From Ensifer sp. USDA 6670 (lineage in GTDB: Bacteria; Pseudomonadota; Alphaproteobacteria; Rhizobiales; Rhizobiaceae), in NCBI GenBank assembly GCA_000421085.1, contig ATWE01000013.1, forward strand, positions 151,322-215,321: DNA of 64,000 bases. Reading direction: 5' to 3'. The notes under the pieces were generated by a model, which saw nothing but the letters and a program-made list of their open reading frames with translations, did not search any database and was not told where the DNA came from. Positions 38,239-47,337 of the stretch are shown here, piece after piece. Numbering within the stretch: the stretch's first letter is position 1; every line of letters starts with the position of its first letter. The translations under genes and the position numbers were made by a program.

Positions 38239-38916
38239 TCAGCGTCGGATCGACGCCAGCGTGACATGGACGATGTGGCGCTTCCAGACGTCGAGATTGC
38301 CCTTGTCCATGAGGTCGCGGCCGAAGATCGTCGAGAGCGTATACTGATTGGAGAGATAGAAGTATCCGAGAGCGGCGATCGTCAGATAGACGTTCAGCGG
38401 ATCGACATCGGGCCGGAAGAGCCCCTCCGCCTTGCCGCGCTGCAGAAGGTCGGCGAGCTTGTCTATGAAGCTCGAATGCAGCTCCTTGAGACGCGTCGAC
38501 TGGCGCAGCCAGCGGGCCCGGTGCAGGTTCTCGGTGCCGAGGAGGCTGAGGAACTCCGGATGCTCCAGGAAGTAGCCCCAGGTGAACATGGCAAGCTCGG
38601 AAATCCCCTGTTCTGGCTCCAAGTCACTGAGATTTAACGATTTCTCCGCCGTTCTGATGCCGACATAGGCGTCTTCCAGGACCGCAAGATAAAGCTGCTC
38701 CTTGTCGCCGAAGTAATGATAGAGCATGCGCTTGTTGATGCCCGCCCTCTCGGCGATGGCATCGACGCGGGCGCCGCCTATGCCGTTTTCGGCGAACTCC
38801 CAGGTCGCGGCGGCGAGGATCGAGGCACGCGTGCGCTCGGGGTCGCGCTGCAGCGTCCGTTCCGCCCGCCTCCCGGACGCGCTCCTCCCTTTCGCCTCGC
38901 CTCTTATCTTCTCCAT
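38239..38916 (-). CDS. TetR-family transcriptional regulator
   Basis: A 225-aa regulator. The N-terminal helix-turn-helix spans about residues 30-75 (RASILAAATWEFAENGIGGARVDAIAERAGINKRMLYHYFGDKEQLYLAVLE in several parts, with the TetR hallmark YHYFGDKEQLY). The C-terminal region is a ligand-binding and dimer domain. ATG 38916 has GGAGG nine bases upstream; longer frames run through the divergent promoter. It lies between the two operons and most likely represses both through the shared palindrome. Confidence 0.9.
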   Translation of the reverse strand: MEKIRGEAKGRSASGRRAERTLQRDPERTRASILAAATWEFAENGIGGARVDAIAERAGINKRMLYHYFGDKEQLYLAVLEDAYVGIRTAEKSLNLSDLEPEQGISELAMFTWGYFLEHPEFLSLLGTENLHRARWLRQSTRLKELHSSFIDKLADLLQRGKAEGLFRPDVDPLNVYLTIAALGYFYLSNQYTLSTIFGRDLMDKGNLDVWKRHIVHVTLASIRR

Positions 38917-39011
38917 CACACGCAACCTCCGCAACCTCTTGCCTCTAACGGCATTCGGTGCAACTTTGTCAAAATAATTTACAAGCCAATGATAGATCCG
39001 CACACAACTGC

Positions 39012-39057
39012 TTGACAGGATCATTGCTTGTCCATAACTTGTAACCAAATAGTTATT
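39012..39057 (+). promoter_or_regulatory. Promoter and TetR-type operator of the ABC importer operon
   Basis: TTGACA (39012-39017), a 17-bp spacer and TAACTT (39035-39040) form a good sigma-70 promoter. The palindrome TGTAAC-N6-GTTATT (39040-39057) begins at the last base of the -10, the same layout as the catabolic promoter at 38168. The transcript would start near 39047, about 63 bases before the binding-protein ATG. A separate TTGACA-N17-GTTAGA (38944-38972, minus strand) may drive the tetR gene itself. Confidence 0.7.
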
Positions 39058-39109
39058 TGTTGCAAGAGGCCGGAACGTTGTGGAGGCGTTCCGAAGGGAG
39101 GAGGAACAG

Positions 39110-40393
39110 ATGACGCATAGGATCAGCAGGCGAAATGTACTCGCGGGAGGGGCGGCACTTCTTTCGATGTCCGCACTGGGACCCGCCTTTGCGCAGGAGG
39201 CGCGGCTGCGGGTGCTCTGGTGGGGCTCGCAGGCCCGTGCCGACCGCACCAACAAGGTCAATCAGCTCTTTCAGGAGCAGAACGCGGGCGTCGCCATCAA
39301 TGGCGAATTTCTCGGCTGGAGCGACTATTGGCCACGGCTAGCAACCCAGGTCGCCGGGCGCAATGCGCCCGACATCATCCAGATGGACTATCGCTACATC
39401 GTCGAATATGCCCGGCGCGGCGCGCTCGCGCCCCTCGACGACTATCTCGGCTCCGTGCTCAAGGTCGAGGACTTCGACCAGGTGCAGATCAAGGGCGGCA
39501 GCGTCGAAGGCAAGCTCTACGGCATCAGCCTCGGCGCCAACTCGGCAGCGATGATGGTCAATGCCGCCGCTTTCGAGGAAGCCGGCATCGAATTGCCGAC
39601 GCCGTCCACGACCTGGGAAGAAATGGCGCGCATGGGCGCCGAGATCACCAAGGCCGGCAAGCGCAAGGGCTTCTATGGCCTCTCCGACGGCAGCGCGGTC
39701 GAGCCGCTTCTCGAAAACTGGCTGCGCCAGCGCGGCAAGGCACTGTTCACCGCGGACGGCAAGATCGCCTATGATGCGAACGATGCGGCCGAATGGTTCG
39801 CCATGTGGCAGAAGATGCGCGAGGACAAGGCCTGCGTCCCGCCGGACATCCAGGCGCTCGACCAGTACAATGTGGAAACGAGCCCCTTGTCGCTCGGCAA
39901 GGCGGCCGCTTCCTTCGCGCACTCCAACCAGTTCGTCGCCTATCAGGGCATAAACAAGGACAAGCTGGCGCTGAGAAGCCACCCGCTGATCGACAAGGAG
40001 GCAAAGGGCGGCCATTACCGCAAGCCGTCGATGTTCTTCTCGGTCTCGGCCCAGACCAAGGATCCTGAACTCGGCGCCAAATACGTCAACTTCTTCGTCA
40101 AGGACCCGAAAGCCGCCGACATCCTGGGCGTCGAGCGCGGCGTACCGGAATCGGCAGCCGTGCGCGAACAACTGGCGTCGACGCTCGACGAGCTCGGCCG
40201 CGCCATGCTCGACTATGTCTCCGGCCTCGGAGCGCTTGCCGGCGATCTGCCGCCGCCGCCGCCCAGCGGTGCCGGCGAGGCGGAGTTCGCTCTGCGCAAC
40301 GTCGCCGAACAGGTCGGCTTCGGTCAGCTCGACGCCAAGCAAGGGGGCGAGACGCTGGTGAACGAGGTCAGCCAAATCCTCGCGCGAGGCTAA
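39110..40393 (+). CDS. CUT1-type sugar ABC transporter, periplasmic binding protein
   Basis: Extracellular solute-binding protein family 1, 427 aa. The N-terminus has a twin-arginine-like signal (SRRNVLAGGAALLSMSALGPAFA) with a likely cleavage after AFA near residue 28. The mature part has LRVLWWGSQARADRTNKV and a C-terminal region typical of CUT1 binding proteins. A strong GGAGGAGG site before ATG 39110 decides the start. It begins the importer operon, followed by two permeases, two dehydrogenases and the ATPase. Confidence 0.9.
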   Translation: MTHRISRRNVLAGGAALLSMSALGPAFAQEARLRVLWWGSQARADRTNKVNQLFQEQNAGVAINGEFLGWSDYWPRLATQVAGRNAPDIIQMDYRYIVEYARRGALAPLDDYLGSVLKVEDFDQVQIKGGSVEGKLYGISLGANSAAMMVNAAAFEEAGIELPTPSTTWEEMARMGAEITKAGKRKGFYGLSDGSAVEPLLENWLRQRGKALFTADGKIAYDANDAAEWFAMWQKMREDKACVPPDIQALDQYNVETSPLSLGKAAASFAHSNQFVAYQGINKDKLALRSHPLIDKEAKGGHYRKPSMFFSVSAQTKDPELGAKYVNFFVKDPKAADILGVERGVPESAAVREQLASTLDELGRAMLDYVSGLGALAGDLPPPPPSGAGEAEFALRNVAEQVGFGQLDAKQGGETLVNEVSQILARG

Positions 40394-40397
40394 GGGG

Positions 40398-41354
40398 ATG
40401 GCGGCCGTGCAGGACACCGCTGTCGCAGTCGGTACGGGCGCGTCTTCGCGCCCGGCCGCACAGAGTCGCCTGGCCAGGATATGGGCAAGCCATGGAGCCG
40501 GCTACATGTTCCTGCTGCCATGGCTCATCGGCTTTTTCGGCCTGACGCTCGGGCCCGCCATCGCGTCACTCTATCTCTCCTTCACGAACTTCGACCTGAT
40601 CCGCGCGCCGGAATGGATCGGCACCGCGAATTACGCGCGCATCGCGACGGCCGACCCGAAATTCGCCGCTGCCGTCAAGGTGACCTTTCTCTATGTCGTG
40701 CTTTCGGTGCCCTTCAAGCTTGCCTTCGCGCTCCTCGTCGCGATCCTTCTCGACCGCGGCGTCCGGGGGCTTACCGTCTATCGGGCGATCTTCTACCTGC
40801 CGTCGCTGCTTGGCGGCAGCGTCGCGATCGCCGTGCTCTGGCGGCAGCTCTTCGCCGGCGACGGCCTGATCAACAGCCTGCTGGCCCAATTCGGCATCGA
40901 GGGGCCGAGCTGGATCTCGCATCCGGACTACTCGATATGGACGCTCGTGGTCTTGAGCGTCTGGCAGTTCGGATCGCCGATGATCATCTTCCTCGCGGGC
41001 CTTCGGCAGGTCCCGACGGACATGTACGAGGCGGCGAGCCTCGACGGGGCGTCCAAGTTCCGTCAGTTCTACAAGATCACGCTGCCGCTGCTGACGCCGG
41101 TGATCTTCTTCAACGCGGTCGTGCAGACGATCGACGCCTTCAAGGCCTTCACTCCCGCCTTCATCATTTCCGGCGGCACCGGCGGCCCGATCAACTCGAC
41201 GCTCTTCTACACGCTTTACCTCTACCAGGAGGCCTTCGGTAATTTCCGCATGGGCTACGCCTCGGCGCTTGCCTGGATTCTCGTGCTGATCATCGGGCTG
41301 TTCACGGCCTTCTCGTTCCTCACCTCTCGCTACTGGGTGCACTACGATGACTGA
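40398..41354 (+). CDS. Sugar ABC transporter permease (MalF type)
   Basis: Inner-membrane permease, 318 aa, with about six hydrophobic segments starting at GYMFLLPWLIGFFGLTLGPAI. The EAA loop is visible as MYEAASLDGASKFRQFYKITLPLLTP near residue 210. It starts 4 bp after the binding-protein gene and overlaps the next permease by eight bases. The substrate is unknown; CUT1 systems carry oligosaccharides, polyols or glycerol phosphates. Confidence 0.92.
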   Translation: MAAVQDTAVAVGTGASSRPAAQSRLARIWASHGAGYMFLLPWLIGFFGLTLGPAIASLYLSFTNFDLIRAPEWIGTANYARIATADPKFAAAVKVTFLYVVLSVPFKLAFALLVAILLDRGVRGLTVYRAIFYLPSLLGGSVAIAVLWRQLFAGDGLINSLLAQFGIEGPSWISHPDYSIWTLVVLSVWQFGSPMIIFLAGLRQVPTDMYEAASLDGASKFRQFYKITLPLLTPVIFFNAVVQTIDAFKAFTPAFIISGGTGGPINSTLFYTLYLYQEAFGNFRMGYASALAWILVLIIGLFTAFSFLTSRYWVHYDD

Positions 41355-42234
41355 CGCGACCATGAGCTCGGTAACCGCCCCGCCGCCGGTCCCGACGGGC
41401 CGCCGCGGCCCTGTCGGATCGGTCCTCGTTCACGCCGCCCTGATCGCCGCCTCCATCGCCATGGTCTATCCGCTCCTGTGGATGATCTCGGCCTCGGTCA
41501 GGCCGGAGGACGAGATCTTCGCCTCGACGTCGCTTTGGCCCTCCTCGGTGGACTTTTCCTCCTATGTGCGCGGCTGGTTCGGGCTCGACGTCAGCTTCGG
41601 GCGGTTCTTCTGGAACTCGCTGGTCATTGCGGTCCTCACCGTCGTCGGCAATGTCGTCGCCTGCTCGCTCGCGGCCTATGCCTTCGCAAGGCTGCGCTTC
41701 GCGGGACGTAAATTCTGGTTCGCGATCATGCTCGGCACGATGATGATCCCCTATCACGTGACGCTCATTCCCCAGTATGTGCTCTTCCTCGATCTCGGCT
41801 GGGTGAACACTTTCCTGCCGCTGGTGGTCCCGAAGTTTCTCGCCAGCGATGCCTTCTTCATCTTCCTGATGGTGCAGTTCTTCCGCGGAATCCCGCGCGA
41901 ACTGGACGAAGCGGCGATGATGGACGGCTGCGGCGCCTGGCGCATCTATTGGAAGATCATGCTGCCGCTATCGCTTCCCGTTCTGGCGACGGCCGCCATC
42001 TTCTCCTTCATCTGGACCTGGGACGATTTCTTCGGGCCGCTGATCTACCTGAACGACATGAACAGCTACACGATCCAGCTCGGCCTGCGGACCTTCGTCG
42101 ACTCGAGCAGCACCTCCGACTGGGGCGGGCTCTTCGCCATGTCGACGCTGTCGCTCGTGCCGGTATTCTTCTTCTTCCTCTTCTTCCAGCGCCTTCTGAT
42201 CGAGGGCATCGCCACAACCGGCATGAAGCGCTGA
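41347..42234 (+). CDS. Sugar ABC transporter permease (MalG type)
   Basis: Second membrane subunit, 295 aa. Hydrophobic segments begin at residue 25 and the EAA loop ELDEAAMMDGCGAWRIYWKIMLPLSLPV is near residue 185. The N-terminal 20 residues are Pro-rich. The start overlaps the end of the first permease gene, giving coupled translation and matched amounts. Confidence 0.92.
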   Translation: MTDATMSSVTAPPPVPTGRRGPVGSVLVHAALIAASIAMVYPLLWMISASVRPEDEIFASTSLWPSSVDFSSYVRGWFGLDVSFGRFFWNSLVIAVLTVVGNVVACSLAAYAFARLRFAGRKFWFAIMLGTMMIPYHVTLIPQYVLFLDLGWVNTFLPLVVPKFLASDAFFIFLMVQFFRGIPRELDEAAMMDGCGAWRIYWKIMLPLSLPVLATAAIFSFIWTWDDFFGPLIYLNDMNSYTIQLGLRTFVDSSSTSDWGGLFAMSTLSLVPVFFFFLFFQRLLIEGIATTGMKR

Positions 42235-42256
42235 GCGACGGAGCTTGAAAATCATC

Positions 42257-43273
42257 ATGGACGAACTGCGTTTCGCCGCCGTCGGGCTCAACCACAACCA
42301 CATCTACGGCCAGGTCAACTGCCTGCTTCGAGCCGGCGCCCGCCTCGCCGGCTTCCACGAGAAGGACGATGCGCTGGCGGCAGAATTTTCCGCCGTCTAC
42401 GCAGACGCCCCGCGCATCGCGACGGCAGAGGAAATCCTCGAGGACGAGAGCATCGGCCTCGTCGTCTCGGCCGCCGTTTCGAGCGAGCGCGCGGAACTGG
42501 CGATCCGCGCCATGCAGCACGGCAAGGACGTGCTTACCGACAAGCCGGGTATGACGAGCTTCGACCAGCTCGCCAAGCTGCGGCGGGTCCAGGCCGAGAC
42601 GGGCCGCATCTTCTCGATCCTGTATTCGGAGCATTTCGAGAGCCCGGCCACGGTCAGGGCCGGCGAGCTCGTCGCCGCCGGCGCCATCGGCGAGGTGGCG
42701 CACATCGTCGGCCTCGGCCCGCACAGGCTGCGCCGCGAGACCCGGCCCGACTGGTTCTTCCGCCGCGCGGACTATGGTGGCATCCTGACAGACATCGCAT
42801 CGCACCAGTGCGAGCAGTTCCTGTTCTTCACCGGCGCCAACGACGCGACCGTGCTTTCGGCGAGCGTCGGCAACCGGAGCGTTCCCGACGCTCCGGAATT
42901 GCAGGATACGGGCAGCATCCACCTCTCGACGGGGCGGACCACCGGCATGATCCATGTGAACTGGCTGACCCCGGAGGGAATGCCGACCTGGGGAGACGGC
43001 CGGCTCTTCATCGTCGGCACGTCCGGAACGATCGAGGTCCGCAAGACGGTCGATCTCGCCGGCCGCGAAGGCGGCAACCACCTGTTTCTCGCGGACCGCA
43101 ACGGCGTCGAACATATCGACTGCTCGCGCGTCGACCTTCCATTCGGGCGCCAGTTCCTCGCCGACATCCGCGACAGGACCGAAACCGCTATGCCGCAGGA
43201 GCGCTGCTTCAAGGCCATGGAGCTAGCGCTTCAGGCGCAGGCGATCGCCGAACAGAACGGGGGCAGGAACTGA
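42257..43273 (+). CDS. Gfo/Idh/MocA-family oxidoreductase
   Basis: NAD(P)-dependent dehydrogenase, 338 aa from ATG 42257 (a TTG at 42245 would add four residues). The N-terminus FAAVGLNHNHIYGQV replaces the usual glycine motif with an Asn/His-rich version. The EKP motif is altered to TDKPGMTS near residue 96. The C-terminal domain includes GGILTDIASHQCEQFLFFTG, where Asp and His are the usual catalytic neighbours. It lies inside the importer operon, so it acts on the imported compound or an early product. Confidence 0.85.
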   Translation: MDELRFAAVGLNHNHIYGQVNCLLRAGARLAGFHEKDDALAAEFSAVYADAPRIATAEEILEDESIGLVVSAAVSSERAELAIRAMQHGKDVLTDKPGMTSFDQLAKLRRVQAETGRIFSILYSEHFESPATVRAGELVAAGAIGEVAHIVGLGPHRLRRETRPDWFFRRADYGGILTDIASHQCEQFLFFTGANDATVLSASVGNRSVPDAPELQDTGSIHLSTGRTTGMIHVNWLTPEGMPTWGDGRLFIVGTSGTIEVRKTVDLAGREGGNHLFLADRNGVEHIDCSRVDLPFGRQFLADIRDRTETAMPQERCFKAMELALQAQAIAEQNGGRN

Positions 43274-43274
43274 C

Positions 43275-44348
43275 ATGAGCGTGAAGACAGTCGCCATCAT
43301 CGGCTGCGGCATCGGGCGTTCGCATATCGTCGAGGGCTATCAGCCGCACCCGGACAAGTTCCGGGTCCAGGCTCTCTGCGATCTCAACGAGGAGCGGCTG
43401 AACGAGGTCGGTAACGAATTCGGCATCGAGCAGCGGACCCGCTCATTCGAGGAACTTCTCGCCGACGACAGCATCGACATCATCGACATCTGCACCCCGC
43501 CAGGCATCCATCTCGAACAGGTGCTCGCGGCGCTTGCCGCCGGCAAGCATGTGATCTGCGAAAAGCCGCTGACCGGATCGCTCAGGGGCGTCGACGCGAT
43601 CATGGAGGCCGAGAAGCAGGCACGCGGCGTGCTGATGCCGATCTTCCAGTACCGCTACGGCGACGGTATCGAAAAGGCCAAGCGCATCATCGAGGCGGGT
43701 ATCGCCGGCAAGCCCTATGTCGGCTCGGTCGAGACCTTCTGGCTGCGCACGCCGGAATATTACTCCGTTCCCTGGCGGGGCAAATGGGCGACGGAACTCG
43801 GCGGCGTGCTCGTCACCCATGCGCTGCACCTGCACGACATGATGCTGCATCTTCTCGGCCCTGTGGCGCGCGTCTTCGGCCGAGTCGCGACCCGGGTCAA
43901 CGATATAGAGGTGGAGGACTGCGCCTCCGCGAGCCTGCTCATGAAGAACGGCGCCTTCGTATCGCTTTCCTGCACGCTCGGCTCGCAGGAGCAGATCAGC
44001 CGGCTCAGGCTGCATTTCGAGAACGTCACTTTCGAAAGCAGCCACGAGCCCTATGCGCCGGGTAAGGACCCGTGGAAGATCATCGCGGCCAACGACGAGA
44101 TACAGGCGCGGATAGATGGCGTGATCGGCAACTGGCATCCGGTCTCGCCGCGCTTCACGACCCAGATGGCGCATTTTCATGATTTCCTGAGCGGCAGGGG
44201 ACCGCTCCCGGTTACGACGCAGGATGCCCGCCGCGCCCTGGAACTGGTTACGGCGATCTATCAATCCTCGGATACGGGCCGCGAAATAGAATTACCGCTT
44301 GGATCGGACAGCCCCAAATATTCCGATTGGCGCGCGAATACCCGATAA
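43275..44348 (+). CDS. Gfo/Idh/MocA-family oxidoreductase
   Basis: NAD(P)-dependent dehydrogenase, 357 aa. The Rossmann motif is [17 protein letters not shown]; the EKP motif is [11 protein letters not shown] near residue 97; the catalytic region has [22 protein letters not shown]. It starts one base after the stop of the preceding dehydrogenase, so the two are probably made in similar amounts. The paired dehydrogenases may do successive or reverse oxidation steps, as in 3-keto-sugar pathways; this is inference. Confidence 0.87.
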   Translation: MSVKTVAIIGCGIGRSHIVEGYQPHPDKFRVQALCDLNEERLNEVGNEFGIEQRTRSFEELLADDSIDIIDICTPPGIHLEQVLAALAAGKHVICEKPLTGSLRGVDAIMEAEKQARGVLMPIFQYRYGDGIEKAKRIIEAGIAGKPYVGSVETFWLRTPEYYSVPWRGKWATELGGVLVTHALHLHDMMLHLLGPVARVFGRVATRVNDIEVEDCASASLLMKNGAFVSLSCTLGSQEQISRLRLHFENVTFESSHEPYAPGKDPWKIIAANDEIQARIDGVIGNWHPVSPRFTTQMAHFHDFLSGRGPLPVTTQDARRALELVTAIYQSSDTGREIELPLGSDSPKYSDWRANTR

Positions 44349-44371
44349 AGGGCTGCAGGGAGGATTTGGAA

Positions 44372-45451
44372 ATGGCGACCAGCGTCGTTCTTCAGAAGGT
44401 CGAGAAGCGATACGGTGCGCTCGATGTGATCCACGGCATCGACCTGACCATAGACCCCGGCGAGTTCGCCGTCTTCGTGGGTCCGTCCGGTTGCGGCAAG
44501 TCGACGCTCTTGCGCATGATCGCGGGGCTCGAAGAGATTTCCGGCGGCACGCTTCTGCTCGACAGCGACCGCATGAACGAGGTGGCACCCGCCAGGCGCG
44601 GCATCGCCATGGTGTTCCAGTCCTATGCGCTCTATCCGCACATGTCGGTCTACAAGAATCTCGCCTTCGGCCTGGAAACTGCGGGCTTCAAAAAGGCCGA
44701 AATCGAACCGAAGGTGCGCCGGGCCGCCGAGATCCTGCAGATCGAAAAGCTGCTCGACCGCAAGCCGAAGGCGCTTTCCGGCGGCCAGAGGCAGCGCGTG
44801 GCGATCGGCCGCGCGATCGTACGCGAACCGCGGATCTTCCTCTTCGACGAGCCGCTTTCCAACCTCGATGCGGAACTCCGCGTGCAGATGCGCGTGGAGA
44901 TTTCAAGGCTCCATCGGGACCTCGGCAACACCATGATCTATGTGACGCACGATCAGGTTGAGGCCATGACCATGGCCGACAAGATCGTCGTCCTGAATTC
45001 CGGCCGGATCGAGCAGGTGGGCGCACCGCTCGATCTCTACAACAATCCCGTCAACCGCTTCGTCGCCGGCTTCATCGGCAGCCCCAAGATGAATTTCCTC
45101 AAGGCGCGGATCGCGGAAGTCACCGGAAGTGAAACGGCGATCGAGGTCTGCGGCGGAACGATCCGCCTCCCCCGTCGCCTGAACGGTGCGACACAGGGGC
45201 AGGACGTCACATTCGGCATCCGCCCGGAGCATCTTTCCGCGCGCGAGGGCGGGATCGAGCTCGCTGCCGTCAATGTCGAGATCGTCGAGAATCTCGGCGG
45301 CGAAACCATGCTCTACGGGATCACGCCGGATCGCCAGCAGCTGACCGTCGCGCTGGAGGGACAGCAGAAGGTCGAGCGCGGCTCCAATCTCTCCGTCCAC
45401 TTCGACCCGTCGCGCTGCCATGTCTTCGGCGCCGACGGCAGGACCATGTAG
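44372..45451 (+). CDS. Sugar ABC transporter ATPase (UgpC/MalK type)
   Basis: Cytoplasmic ATPase of the CUT1 importer, 359 aa. Walker [10 protein letters not shown] (about residue 37), Q-loop [10 protein letters not shown], signature [10 protein letters not shown] (about 135), Walker [17 protein letters not shown] (about 155) and the switch His in VTHDQVEAM. The C-terminal 120 residues form the TOBE/regulatory domain of MalK-like proteins. ATG 44372 has GGAGG nine bases upstream. It closes the importer operon. Confidence 0.93.
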   Translation: MATSVVLQKVEKRYGALDVIHGIDLTIDPGEFAVFVGPSGCGKSTLLRMIAGLEEISGGTLLLDSDRMNEVAPARRGIAMVFQSYALYPHMSVYKNLAFGLETAGFKKAEIEPKVRRAAEILQIEKLLDRKPKALSGGQRQRVAIGRAIVREPRIFLFDEPLSNLDAELRVQMRVEISRLHRDLGNTMIYVTHDQVEAMTMADKIVVLNSGRIEQVGAPLDLYNNPVNRFVAGFIGSPKMNFLKARIAEVTGSETAIEVCGGTIRLPRRLNGATQGQDVTFGIRPEHLSAREGGIELAAVNVEIVENLGGETMLYGITPDRQQLTVALEGQQKVERGSNLSVHFDPSRCHVFGADGRTM

Positions 45452-45481
45452 ATAGGGGGGCGGTCGGCGGACCGAGATGGA

Positions 45482-46123
45482 ATGAAACTGCTCTACAGCC
45501 GCAACCCCAATCCGCGTCTTGCCGTCGCGGTGGCACGCCATCTCGGGGCCGAGGTCGAATTCGAGTTCGCCTTGCCCTTCGCGCCGGGGCAGGCGGAGCG
45601 CTATCGGCCGCTCAACCCGAACCTTTCCCTGCCCATACTCGTGGACGCGGGGAAAAGCCTCTGGGAGGCCGACGCGATCGCTTGCCGGCTTTCACGCGCG
45701 ATGCATTCGGATTTCTGGCGTACGGACGACGACGAACCCGAGATGATTCGTTGGCTCAGCTGGGGCAAGGAGAACTTCGTGCGGGCGTGCGATGTCGTGC
45801 ATTTCGAGCGCGGCACGAAACGGCGCTATGGCCTTGGCCCGACCGACCAGCAACGGGTCGAGGAGGGGATGAGCAATTTCTGCACGGCAGCCGCGATACT
45901 TGAGGTCATGCTGTCCGAGCGGAAATGGCTGACCGGAGACCGGATTTCCTATGCGGACTTTCGAATGGCGACCTTCCTGCCCTTCAACGATGTCGCCGGA
46001 TTGCCGCTCGGCGATTATCCTTCCCTCTGCCGCTGGTATGGCGGGCTCGAGGAGATCGATGCCTGGCGCGATCCCTTCAGGGGACTGGATGCGCCCGAAC
46101 TGCCGCCGATTCCGGAGCGCTGA
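45482..46123 (+). CDS. Glutathione S-transferase family protein
   Basis: A 213-aa predicted GST. The thioredoxin-like N-terminal domain has MKLLYSRNPNPRLAVAVARHLG, PNLSLPILVDAG with the cis-Pro, and SLWEADAIACRLSR with the glutathione-binding Glu-Ala/Ser position. The helical C-terminal domain has WLTGDRISYADFRMATFLPF. It follows the ATPase gene by 30 bp and could still be in the importer transcript, but its role is unclear. Confidence 0.82.
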   Translation: MKLLYSRNPNPRLAVAVARHLGAEVEFEFALPFAPGQAERYRPLNPNLSLPILVDAGKSLWEADAIACRLSRAMHSDFWRTDDDEPEMIRWLSWGKENFVRACDVVHFERGTKRRYGLGPTDQQRVEEGMSNFCTAAAILEVMLSERKWLTGDRISYADFRMATFLPFNDVAGLPLGDYPSLCRWYGGLEEIDAWRDPFRGLDAPELPPIPER

Positions 46124-46143
46124 TCGGACCGCAGACGCCAGCC

Positions 46144-47028
46144 TCAAATCCAACGATCGTCGAAGCGGTGGACGGCCACACCCGCCACGGGGCTTCTTGC
46201 GACAAAGATGCCACCGGAGCGGTTTTCCTCGCCGATGCCCGCGGGCCGCAGCGACGTGACGATAAGCGTCTTCAGGTCCGGTCCGGCGAAGCAGGGCATG
46301 GTCGGCGCCCGCACCGGAAAGCGATGTGTGCCGACAAGGCGACCTTCGGGCGAAAAGCGATTGACGATGCCCGCCGACACGCCGGCGCTCCAGTAATGGT
46401 CTTCCACGTCGGTGGCGGCTCCGTCCGGTCGGCCGCTCGCCTCGTCCAGGCTCGCCAGCCGCCTGCGCCCGGAAAGCGCGCCCGCTGTGGGATCGAACTG
46501 CCAGCGGTCGATCCAGGCCCCGCGCGAATCCGAGTGAAACAGAACCGAACCGTCGCCGCTCCAGGCAAGCCCGTTGGAGCAGACGATTCCTTCCACCTTG
46601 CGTTCCACCGCGCCCTCCGGCGAGACGCGGTAGAGCGATGCAACCGGCCGGCGATCCCCTACATCGTGCATCGTCCCCACCCAGAAGGCGCCGTCCGGTC
46701 CCACCTTGCCGTCGTTGAGGCGCGTATCCGCAATGTCCGCCTCGATCACGGCGATTTCGCTGGTGATCGCGCCGACATCGGGATCGAACAGAACGACGCG
46801 ATCGCGCTGCGCCAGCACGAGGCGTCCGGAGCGCGCAAGGCCGGCGCTGCAGGCGCCGCCCTCGATGGTCCATTCGACGTGGCCGACGCCCGAAAGCTCG
46901 ACGCGATGAAGGGCGCTGCGGCCGATATCGACAAAAAACAGGCAGTTTCGGCGCTCATCGAAAACCGGGCTCTCGGCGACGTCGCAGCGCGCATCCAGAA
47001 GGCACTCAAATGTTAAATCGAAAGACAT
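46144..47028 (-). CDS. SMP-30/gluconolactonase/LRE family lactonase
   Basis: A 294-aa six-bladed beta-propeller lactonase. Metal ligands of the family are visible: Glu in VAESPVFDE (about residue 18), Asn in VCSNGLAWSGDGSVLF (about 150) and Asp in RPDGAATDVEDHYW (about 205). Such enzymes open sugar-acid lactones. With the IlvD/Edd dehydratase and uronate-dehydrogenase-like gene next door, a role in aldonate or aldarate lactone hydrolysis is likely. It is transcribed away from the small 309-bp gap that carries an operator-like palindrome. Confidence 0.87.
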   Translation of the reverse strand: MSFDLTFECLLDARCDVAESPVFDERRNCLFFVDIGRSALHRVELSGVGHVEWTIEGGACSAGLARSGRLVLAQRDRVVLFDPDVGAITSEIAVIEADIADTRLNDGKVGPDGAFWVGTMHDVGDRRPVASLYRVSPEGAVERKVEGIVCSNGLAWSGDGSVLFHSDSRGAWIDRWQFDPTAGALSGRRRLASLDEASGRPDGAATDVEDHYWSAGVSAGIVNRFSPEGRLVGTHRFPVRAPTMPCFAGPDLKTLIVTSLRPAGIGEENRSGGIFVARSPVAGVAVHRFDDRWI

Positions 47029-47337
47029 GTTTCACACCATGGCCCCGGCCGTTGCGAGTAAAAATGCGAACTGACTGCGCTTAAACTCCACTTTTTGAAT
47101 TCGCTGTCGCAGTTGTTTGCTCTATCATTGCTCTTGCCCCCGCTCAACTTGTAAAATAATCATACAAGAGGCCAAGCCGGGAGATTTGCATGAAAACGCC
47201 CCACGAAACCGCGATCCCGACGGCCAGCCGCTCCGCGCGGTGCGCCGCGGCAGCGTGTCGCTCGGTGGAGAGCGAGGCCACAGATGGTCGAGCCGGGCTA
47301 TCGGCGGGCGCTTGAAATGGATCGGAGCATGATCGGA
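47029..47337. other. 309-bp intergenic region between lactonase and GntR genes
   Basis: No convincing gene. It holds a palindrome at 47148-47168 (separate entry). On the plus strand, a weak promoter-like TTGCCC-N17-TAATCA runs into a Shine-Dalgarno-like GGGAGA and a possible 41-codon frame at 47190-47315 that resembles nothing I know. The minus strand has a TTGAGC-N17-TAGAGC promoter-like pair upstream of the lactonase. Confidence 0.4.
47148..47168. promoter_or_regulatory. Operator-like palindrome upstream of the lactonase gene
   Basis: CTTGTA (47148-47153) and TACAAG (47163-47168) are exact complements separated by 9 bp. A 21-bp palindrome with the same outer layout (CCTGT and ACAGG) lies at 48074-48094 near the GntR gene start and upstream of the dehydratase. 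The paired change T:A to C:G keeps the symmetry. It is a plausible site for the neighbouring GntR-type regulator. Confidence 0.45.

Noticed and set aside
47117..47332. A 71-codon frame upstream of the GntR gene
   Set aside because: Starts with TTG without a ribosome site, runs through the palindrome and promoter-like bases, and has no recognisable domain.
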